This document shows positions 1 to 5,670 of a stretch of DNA of 6,255 bases, piece after piece. The DNA comes from Actinomycetota bacterium (GTDB lineage Bacteria; Actinomycetota; Actinomycetes; Actinomycetales; Cellulomonadaceae): NCBI GenBank assembly GCA_018898235.1, contig JAHIJU010000334.1, positions 1-6,255 on the forward strand. Reading direction: 5' to 3'. Within the stretch, counting starts at the first letter, position 1. Every line of letters begins with the position of its first letter. Position numbers and translations under genes: made by a program. Below the pieces are notes generated by a model. That model made no database searches. It was given only the letters and a program-made list of their open reading frames with translations, and had not been told where the DNA came from.

Positions 1-1092
1 GGCTGGGCCGGGCGGCGGCTCGGCTGGTTGGAAGGGTGGACGGCCGCCGTCGCCGGCGGGCTGCTGCTGCTGGTCGCGGTGGCGTTCGCGGTCGGTCGGT
101 CCTCGTACGCGGTCACGCTGGACCTCGGCCTGCAGCGGGTGGTCGTCGGCACCCGGGCGACCGGGGAGCTCACCGTGCGCAACGTGGGCACCCGGGCCAC
201 GCTGCCGGCGCGGGTCGAGCTGCCCGTCGGGCTCGGGCTGGCGGCGTTCCGGCTGCCGAGGCTGGCCGGTGGCGCCGAGCACGAGGAGATGTTCGTCGTC
301 CCCACCCGTCGGCGCGGGCTCGTCGTGCTCGGGCCGGTGAGCTCGGTGCGTGGTGACCCGCTCGGGCTGCTGCGCCGGCAGGTGCGCTGGACCGACCCGA
401 TGGACCTGTACGTCCACCCGCGGACCATCTCGTTGGACGGTGCCTCGGCCGGCTTCCTGCGGGACATCGAAGGTCTGCCGACCAACGACCTGTCGAGCAA
501 CGACATCGCGTTCCACGCCCTGCGCGACTACGTCGCCGGCGACGACCGGCGTTCGATCCACTGGCGCACCACCGCGCGCACCGGGCGGCTCGTCGTGCGG
601 CAGTTCGAGGAGACCCGGCGCTCCCACCTGGTGGTCGGGCTGTCGACCTGCGCCGCCGACTACACCGACCCCGATGAGCTGGAGCTGGCGATCTCGGTCG
701 CCGGCTCGATCGGGCTGCAGGCGATCCGGGAGGAGAAGCAGCTGTCCGTGCTGACCTCCCGCGGGCGGCTGCGGGCCGCCACCGCGACCCGGTTCCTGGA
801 CGGACTCTGCCTGCTCGAGGCGGACGAGCGCGACCAGGGCATCGCAGCGGTCGGTCGAGCGATCGGGGCCGAGGTGCCGGACGCCTCGGCGGTGATCCTC
901 GTCGCCGGGACCGCGGTGAGCTCGGCGACCATGCTCGCCGCCAGCGTGCGCCTGCCGATGGGCGCCCTCAACGTCGCGGTCCGCTGCGCCCCCGGTGAGC
1001 AGGTCTCGCGTCGGACCCTGGGCAACCTGGTGATCCTCACGGTCGGTGCGCTCGAGCAGCTGCCGCGGGTCATGAGACGGGTGGCCGCATGA
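1..1092 (+). CDS. DUF58 domain protein, 5'-truncated by the window edge
   Basis: The frame is open from base 1 to the TGA at 1090-1092. The first possible start inside the window is TTG at 28, but it falls in an open frame just before a hydrophobic helix (about residues 5-22 counted from that TTG), and family members are usually longer with two N-terminal helices. The true start therefore probably lies upstream. Counted from the TTG, a beta-rich region with an RNVG segment (residues 51-54) is followed by the DUF58 hallmark: an arginine and DYVAGD at 166-172, then RRSIHW at 174-179 and TARTGRLVVRQFEE at 182-195. DUF58 proteins are membrane-anchored, have a vWA-like C-terminal fold and are typically encoded with MoxR AAA+ ATPases. 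The strand where a vWA metal site (DxSxS) would sit reads VVGLSTCAADY (202-212), without the aspartate. The stop overlaps the next start by four bases. The family call is firm; the molecular role is unknown. Confidence 0.9.
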   Translation, partial: GWAGRRLGWLEGWTAAVAGGLLLLVAVAFAVGRSSYAVTLDLGLQRVVVGTRATGELTVRNVGTRATLPARVELPVGLGLAAFRLPRLAGGAEHEEMFVVPTRRRGLVVLGPVSSVRGDPLGLLRRQVRWTDPMDLYVHPRTISLDGASAGFLRDIEGLPTNDLSSNDIAFHALRDYVAGDDRRSIHWRTTARTGRLVVRQFEETRRSHLVVGLSTCAADYTDPDELELAISVAGSIGLQAIREEKQLSVLTSRGRLRAATATRFLDGLCLLEADERDQGIAAVGRAIGAEVPDASAVILVAGTAVSSATMLAASVRLPMGALNVAVRCAPGEQVSRRTLGNLVILTVGALEQLPRVMRRVAA

Positions 1093-3449
1093 ATCGCGCA
1101 CCCGCTCGCGGCCCGGTCGTCCGGGCGGTCGACGTCGTCGTGGCCGCCGTGCTGGTCGGTGCCGGGCTGGTCGGCTTCGGGCCCGCGTTCGGTGGCACCA
1201 GGTGGTTGGTCGCCGCGGCGGCCGGCCTGGTGCTCGGGCTGGCGCTGGCCGTGGCGGGCGCCGCCCGTCGGTGGGGCGCTCTCACGCTCGCCGCTCTCGT
1301 CATGGTCGGCTACCTGCTGGTCGCCGGTCCGATCGCGGTGCCGGACCAGACCGCTTCCGGGGTGCTGCCGACGTTGGGCTCCACCCGTGCGGTGCTGGTC
1401 GCTGCCATCCGGGCCTGGAAGGACGTGCTCACGCTGACCCCGCCGGTCGGCGAGCATCCCGCGGTGCTCGTCGTGCCGCTGCTCACCGGGCTGATCGCGG
1501 CTGTGGTCACCGGTTCGCTGACGCTGCGCGCCCGTCGGCCCTGGTGGGCGTTGCTGCCCGCGGCGATCGCGTTCGTCGTGCCGATCGCGCTCGGCACGAT
1601 CGACCCTGCCATGCCGGTGGTCCAAGGCGCCGTGTTCGTCGCCGTCGCCGTCGGCTGGGCGGTGTGGCGCCGCGAGTCGACCGTGCTGGCGGCCAACCTC
1701 GCGACCGACGTCGAACCCGGCGCACGCACGGCGCTCGCCCGCAACCGGGTGCTGACCGGGGCCGGGATGCTCGCCGTCGTCGGCGTGGCGGCCTTCGTGC
1801 TGGCACCGCTGACCGCGGCGGCCGTGCCCCGGCACACGCTGCGCGAGACCGTCGTGCCTCCGCTCGACCTGCGGGACTACCACAGCCCGCTGGTCGCCTT
1901 CCGGTCCTACGTCAAGGACCACGACAAGGACGTGCTGTTCACCGTCGACGGGCTGCCCGCCGGTGGACGGGTGCGGCTGGCCACGCTCGACGGCTACGAC
2001 GGCGTCGTCTACGACGTCACCGAGGGCGGTGTCGGCGCGACCTTCGAACCCGTCTCCGGTTCGTTGCCCGGCTCCGGCACCACCACGCAGCTGACCATCA
2101 CGTCGAAGACCTACTCCGGTGTGTGGCTGCCGGATGCGGGCGACCTGCGCTCGATCACCTTCGCGGGCCCCCGGGCGACGACGCTGTCCCGGGCTCTGTA
2201 CTACGACAAGGGCACCGGGGTCGCGATCTCGACGGCGGGTCTCGCGGCCGACGACTCCTACACCCTCGACGCCGTGCTGCCGCGCAGCTGGACCGACGAC
2301 GAGCTCAAGGGCATGGCGTTCGCGAACGTCACGCTGCCGGCCACGACCAACGTGCCGGACGCGGTGCAGGCGTCCGCCGGGCAGATGGCCGGCGCCGGGA
2401 CCGACTCGATCACCGCCGTCCGCAACCTGCAGACGGCGCTGTCCACCGGGGGCTTCTTCAGCCACGGGCTCCAGGGCGAGGCGGCCTCGCGCTCGGGGCA
2501 CACCGCGGAACGGGTCGCCGCGCTGCTCAGCGCCGACCAGATGGTCGGCGACGACGAGCAGTACGCCGTCGCGATGGCCCTGATGGCGCGGCAGCTCGGC
2601 ATCCCCGCCCGGGTCGTCATGGGCTTCTACCCGGCGGACCCGAAGGCGACCGGCACGGTCGCGATCACCGGCGACGACGTGCACGCCTGGGTCGAGGTCG
2701 ACTTCGCCGGCGCCGGCTGGGTGCCGTTCGACCCGACGCCGCCGAAGGACCAGACCGTCGACCAGCAGGCGCCCAAGCCGCGCTCCAACCCCAAACCGCA
2801 GGTGCTCCAGCCGCCCGAACCGCCCCAGGCTCCCGCCGAGCTTCCCCCCGACACCCGCCAGGACAAGGGCCGGGACCGCTCCAACGTGCTCGACCTGTGG
2901 TGGGTGGCCGTGCTGCGGACCGCCGGGCTCGCGATGATCCCGGTGCTCGTGCTCGGCGGACCGCTCGCACTCATCGCCTGGCTCAAACGACGTCGCTGGC
3001 GACGACGCGCGAGCGCCGGCCAGCCGGTCGATCGCGTGAGCGGTGGCTGGTACGAGGTCGTGGACCGCGCGGCGGACCTCGGCACCAGGGTTCCGGGCGG
3101 GGCCACGCGTCGGGAGACCGCCGTCATGCTCGCCGAGCGCTACCCGCAGGCCGAGGTCGCACCGCTGGCCGCCAGAGCTGACACGGCGGTCTTCGGCGCC
3201 GGCGACCCGGACGAGGCCGAGGCCGCCGAGCTGTGGCGCCAGGTCGACGAGGTCGTGGCGGCCATGGCCGGGTCGGTCGGGCGCTGGCGCCGGTTGCGCG
3301 CCCGGTTCGCGGTGCGCTCGCTGGTCGCGGACGGCCGACGGAAGGGCTCGACCGTGGCGCAGCGTCCCGTCGAGTGGGTGCACCACGGCTTGGAAGCCCT
3401 GCGGACGACCGTCCGCAGGCTGGCTGCGCGAGCAGGAGGACGGCGATGA
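1089..3449 (+). CDS. TgpA-like membrane protein with transglutaminase-like domain lacking the catalytic Cys
   Basis: The ATG at 1089 overlaps the upstream stop (ATGA). There is no strong Shine-Dalgarno, so coupled translation is likely. The protein has 786 residues. About seven hydrophobic helices (roughly 12-30, 38-58, 63-81, 124-145, 153-169, 176-192, 222-245) form a TgpA/DUF3488-type membrane domain. An extracytoplasmic part follows, with a conserved-looking segment around 282-310 (GLPAGGRVRLATLDGYDG). The transglutaminase-like core spans about 472-552: EQYAVAMALMARQLGIPARV (490-509), HAWVEV (532-537) and GWVPFDPTPP (543-552). His532 and Asp548 fit the triad, but the Cys position is Asp489 and the protein has no cysteine anywhere. 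A Pro-rich stretch (553-590) leads to a last helix (about 604-632), the positive-inside cluster KRRRWRRR (633-640) and a DUF4129-like cytoplasmic region (about 650-728). The tail is very basic (16 Arg/Lys in 731-786). The architecture call is secure. Enzymatic cross-linking or protease activity by the usual thiol mechanism is unlikely. Confidence 0.92.
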   Translation: MNRAPARGPVVRAVDVVVAAVLVGAGLVGFGPAFGGTRWLVAAAAGLVLGLALAVAGAARRWGALTLAALVMVGYLLVAGPIAVPDQTASGVLPTLGSTRAVLVAAIRAWKDVLTLTPPVGEHPAVLVVPLLTGLIAAVVTGSLTLRARRPWWALLPAAIAFVVPIALGTIDPAMPVVQGAVFVAVAVGWAVWRRESTVLAANLATDVEPGARTALARNRVLTGAGMLAVVGVAAFVLAPLTAAAVPRHTLRETVVPPLDLRDYHSPLVAFRSYVKDHDKDVLFTVDGLPAGGRVRLATLDGYDGVVYDVTEGGVGATFEPVSGSLPGSGTTTQLTITSKTYSGVWLPDAGDLRSITFAGPRATTLSRALYYDKGTGVAISTAGLAADDSYTLDAVLPRSWTDDELKGMAFANVTLPATTNVPDAVQASAGQMAGAGTDSITAVRNLQTALSTGGFFSHGLQGEAASRSGHTAERVAALLSADQMVGDDEQYAVAMALMARQLGIPARVVMGFYPADPKATGTVAITGDDVHAWVEVDFAGAGWVPFDPTPPKDQTVDQQAPKPRSNPKPQVLQPPEPPQAPAELPPDTRQDKGRDRSNVLDLWWVAVLRTAGLAMIPVLVLGGPLALIAWLKRRRWRRRASAGQPVDRVSGGWYEVVDRAADLGTRVPGGATRRETAVMLAERYPQAEVAPLAARADTAVFGAGDPDEAEAAELWRQVDEVVAAMAGSVGRWRRLRARFAVRSLVADGRRKGSTVAQRPVEWVHHGLEALRTTVRRLAARAGGRR
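3434..3440 (+). promoter_or_regulatory. Strong Shine-Dalgarno for the RDD-FHA gene
   Basis: AGGAGGA lies five bases before the ATG at 3446, inside the last codons of the transglutaminase-like gene. It is the best ribosome binding site in the window. It fixes the RDD-FHA start at 3446 rather than at in-frame codons further upstream (as far as 3233), which would give a prolonged Arg/Gly-rich N-terminus with no family character. Confidence 0.8.
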
Positions 3450-4855
3450 GCGTCGCGACAACCGCCCCGGACCCGACGATCCTCGGGCCCGCGTTGAGCG
3501 GGACCGTGCCCGCCCCGGTGGGACGTCGAATCGGGGCGTCACTCATCGACGGTGCACTGCTGCTGGCCGTCGAGCTGGTGGGATTCCTGGTCTTTCGCTA
3601 CGTGCTGTGGGGGTTCGCGCTCCCGGCCTGGTTCGCGGTGTACCGGCTGGTCAGCTCGATTCTCGGATACTGGGTCGCCGAGACAGTTCTGGGTCAGAAC
3701 GGGTTCATCGCGATCCTCGTGCTCGTCTGGGGATTCGCGCAGTGGCGGCTGCACGCCACCACCGGGCAGACCCTCGGCAAGCGCGCGGTCGGCATCCGGA
3801 CGCTTGCGGTCCCGACGGGTGGTGCACCCGGGTGGGGGCGCACGCTCGGCCGGTACCTCCTGTTCGGACTGAGCAGCCTCCTCTGCGGGATCGGTCAGTT
3901 CCTCTTCGCACTCTCCGTGTTCTGGGACAGCGACAGGTTGCTGCGCGCCTGGCACGACAAGGCGGCGAACGTCTTCCTCATCGACACCCGCAACGGACGC
4001 GACCCGCTGGCGCCCGGGGTCGACGCAGTGTCGACGCAGGTGAGCCCCCAGGCGCCCGAGGGGGCGCCGGTGGCCACACCCGTTGCGGCCCGCGTGCAGC
4101 CGGCGGCCGTGCTCCCGGCACCGATCGCCGCGCCCGCCGTGCCGGGGGCCGCCTCGGCTGCACTCCCGACGGCTGCACGCCCTGCGGAGGCTGTGGCACC
4201 ACCGGTCGACCCGTCGGCGGCCGCGCCCGCCTGGGCCGCCGCTCCGCTCCCGCCCGTCCCAGCCCCGCCCGTCCCCGCCCCACCGGTGCGCGATGTGGGT
4301 GCGCCGGCTCCGGGCACGGGGATCATCTCCTCGGTCCCCGGTCTGCCAGCAGTCGGCCGGCCATTCCTGCCGCCCCCGCCACCCCCTCCGCCGCCTCCCG
4401 TGCAGGCACCCTCGGACGTGCGCCCGTCGGCGCCGCCGGCCGTGCTGCCGTTCTCCCCGCTGCCCGCACCGCCGGCGGACGACGACGACGCTGAGATGAC
4501 CGTGATGTCGGTCGACCCGGTCGCCCAGGTGGTCCAGGTGCGGCTGGTCTTCGACACCGGTGACGTGCTGCCGGTGACCGGGCGCGGACGGATCGGCCGT
4601 GACCCCGTCGTCGGGGATGAGCCGCTGAGCCACCTGGTGCCGCTCGCCGACACCACCAAGTCCGTGTCGAAGACCCACCTCGAGTTCGCCCTCGGCGAGG
4701 GCGGGCTGTGGGTGCGCGACCTGCACTCGACCAACGGGTCCTCGATCGAGCACTCCGGAGCTCGCACACCGCTCCCGGCCGGCGAGTGGGTGCGTGCCGA
4801 CCCCGGCGCGGTGGTCCACCTGGGCTCGCGCACCTTCCGGGTGGAGGTCCCGTGA
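3446..4855 (+). CDS. RDD membrane domain fused to a C-terminal FHA domain
   Basis: The protein has 469 residues from the ATG at 3446, which overlaps the previous stop (ATGA) and follows AGGAGGA. The RDD domain covers about residues 22-182: GRRIGASLIDGALL (26-39), GQTLGKRAVGIR (107-118) and LRAWHDKAANVFLID (166-180) are its signature elements, with hydrophobic helices near 33-53, 58-76, 85-99 and 135-158. A linker of about 165 residues, almost wholly Pro, Ala and Val, contains ten consecutive prolines (309-318). An acidic run follows (Asp345-348, then Thr352). The FHA domain occupies about 364-469 and keeps the phosphothreonine-binding residues: Gly384-Arg385, Ser408-Lys-Thr-His411 and the DLHSTNG motif at 425-431. 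FHA domains bind phosphothreonine peptides, so this protein probably recruits a phosphorylated partner to the membrane. The RDD domain's own function is poorly known (membrane anchor or transport-related). The linker should let the cytoplasmic FHA domain reach well away from the membrane. Confidence 0.93.
   Translation: MSVATTAPDPTILGPALSGTVPAPVGRRIGASLIDGALLLAVELVGFLVFRYVLWGFALPAWFAVYRLVSSILGYWVAETVLGQNGFIAILVLVWGFAQWRLHATTGQTLGKRAVGIRTLAVPTGGAPGWGRTLGRYLLFGLSSLLCGIGQFLFALSVFWDSDRLLRAWHDKAANVFLIDTRNGRDPLAPGVDAVSTQVSPQAPEGAPVATPVAARVQPAAVLPAPIAAPAVPGAASAALPTAARPAEAVAPPVDPSAAAPAWAAAPLPPVPAPPVPAPPVRDVGAPAPGTGIISSVPGLPAVGRPFLPPPPPPPPPPVQAPSDVRPSAPPAVLPFSPLPAPPADDDDAEMTVMSVDPVAQVVQVRLVFDTGDVLPVTGRGRIGRDPVVGDEPLSHLVPLADTTKSVSKTHLEFALGEGGLWVRDLHSTNGSSIEHSGARTPLPAGEWVRADPGAVVHLGSRTFRVEVP
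4256..4285 (+). repeat. Two 15-base tandem units encoding VPAPP
   Basis: Two adjacent in-frame copies encode VPAPP-VPAPP (residues 271-280 of the RDD-FHA protein) and are followed by a partial third. The copies differ at third positions, so the protein repeat is better kept than the DNA repeat. It lies inside the disordered-looking Pro/Ala linker. Confidence 0.6.
4370..4399 (+). repeat. Ten-proline run in the RDD-FHA linker
   Basis: Ten consecutive proline codons (CCG, CCC, CCA and CCT mixed) encode residues 309-318 of the RDD-FHA protein. The mixture of codons argues against simple DNA slippage and for selection or tolerance at the protein level. A run this long would be expected to need elongation factor P during translation and would form a stiff polyproline II rod between the membrane and FHA domains. 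Confidence 0.85.
4843..4847 (+). promoter_or_regulatory. Probable Shine-Dalgarno for the PP2C gene
   Basis: GGAGG lies four bases before the GTG at 4852, within the final codons of the FHA domain. The spacing is short but usable. Together with the GTGA overlap it supports GTG 4852 as the phosphatase start. Confidence 0.55.
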
Positions 4856-5670
4856 ACGAGGGCTTCGACACCGTCTGGGGCGTGGCGACCGCCACCGGGC
4901 GGCGCAGCGGGAACGAGGACTCCTACCTGGCCGACGCGCCCGTGTTCGTCGTGGCCGACGGGATGGGCGGGCACGAGGCCGGCGAGGTCGCCTCGGCGAT
5001 CGTCGTGCAGGAGTTCGAGGACCTGCGCGGACGGGGGAGCGTGGAGCCGGAGGACCTGTTCGACCGGATCGAGCGGGGTGCGGCGCGCATCCGGGCGTTG
5101 CCGGCACCGCCGGGTCGGGGGGCCGGGACGACTCTGGCCGGTGTCGCCCTGGGCACCCGCGGCGGTGCGCCGTACTGGCTCGTGGTCAACATCGGCGACT
5201 CGCGGGTGTACCGGGCCGCCGACGGGGTGCTGGAGCAGGTGACCGTCGACCACTCGGAGGTCCAGGAGCTCGTCGACGCCGGTGAGCTCACGCCCACGCA
5301 GGCCGACGACTACCCCCGCCGGCACGTCGTGACCCGGGCCGTCGGTGCGTTCGCTCAGGTCAGGCCGGAGCTGTGGATGCTCCCGGCCGGGCCGCGGGAC
5401 CGGATGCTGATCTGCTCGGATGGTCTGACCGGCGAGCTGTCCGACGCGGTCATCGCCGACCTCCTGCAGACCTCCGGCAGCCCGCAGAGGTCCGCGGACG
5501 CGCTGGTCGCGGCCGCCCTGGCGAACGGTGGCCACGACAACGTCACGGTCGTCGTGGTCGACGGGCGAGGCCTGGACGACGACGACCGGACCATCCCGTC
5601 GATCGCCGAGGTCGACGACGACACATTTCCTCGTGAGGAGCTCGATCCGATGGCAGGGGCGAAGTCGTGA
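4852..5670 (+). CDS. PP2C-family Ser/Thr protein phosphatase, soluble
   Basis: It removes phosphate from phosphoserine or phosphothreonine in proteins, using two bound metal ions. I chose GTG 4852 because it overlaps the previous stop (GTGA), follows GGAGG, and puts the first PP2C strand (FDTVWGVATATGRRSGNED) at residues 5-23. The frame is open further upstream, but that stretch overlaps the FHA domain in another frame. The protein has 272 residues. Motifs in order: NED (21-23), VADGMGGHEAGE (34-45, metal ligand Asp36), GAGTTLAGV (90-98), NIGDSRVYR (113-121, Asp116), ICSDGLTGELSD (187-198, Asp190) and GGHDNVTVVVV (226-236, Asp229). All expected metal-binding acidic residues are present, so it should be active. 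There is no membrane segment, unlike PstP of mycobacteria. The tail after residue 238 is acidic and carries Asp242-245 with Thr247 and Asp255-257 with Thr258. It is the likely eraser for signals read by the neighbouring FHA protein. Confidence 0.95.
   Translation: MNEGFDTVWGVATATGRRSGNEDSYLADAPVFVVADGMGGHEAGEVASAIVVQEFEDLRGRGSVEPEDLFDRIERGAARIRALPAPPGRGAGTTLAGVALGTRGGAPYWLVVNIGDSRVYRAADGVLEQVTVDHSEVQELVDAGELTPTQADDYPRRHVVTRAVGAFAQVRPELWMLPAGPRDRMLICSDGLTGELSDAVIADLLQTSGSPQRSADALVAAALANGGHDNVTVVVVDGRGLDDDDRTIPSIAEVDDDTFPREELDPMAGAKS

Noticed and set aside
2553..2555. Missing catalytic Cys explained by a frameshift or assembly error
   Set aside because: The reading frame and family motifs are continuous on both sides, and no cysteine occurs elsewhere. 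A single TGC-to-GAC change needs more than one substitution, so a simple base-call error is unlikely.
1202..3181. 659-codon + strand frame inside the transglutaminase-like gene
   Set aside because: It is Arg/Gly/Ala-rich with no hydrophobic helices or motifs. The 1089-3449 frame explains the region fully.
3233..3445. Longer N-terminus for the RDD-FHA protein, starting upstream at 3233
   Set aside because: It would overlap the preceding gene by over 200 bases and add an Arg-rich segment without family similarity. ATG 3446 has AGGAGGA at ideal spacing and an ATGA overlap.
660..3542. 960-codon open frame on the minus strand across the DUF58 and transglutaminase genes
   Set aside because: It is a shadow of GC-rich coding sequence. 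Its translation is low-complexity (Arg, Gly, His, Gln, Asp) with no domain, while the + strand frames here carry clear family motifs.
3043..4494. 483-codon + strand frame spanning the junction of the transglutaminase-like and RDD-FHA genes
   Set aside because: It overlaps two real genes in another frame, has Arg/Pro/Gly-biased composition and no recognisable domain.
4708..4851. Longer N-terminus for the phosphatase, starting at 4708
   Set aside because: It would overlap the conserved end of the FHA domain in another frame. PP2C folds begin right after GTG 4852, which has GGAGG upstream.
3539..5535. Two long minus-strand open frames (3539-5107 and 3895-5535) opposite the RDD-FHA and phosphatase genes
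   Set aside because: Their translations are compositionally biased and motif-free, and they lie antisense to well-recognised FHA and PP2C domains.
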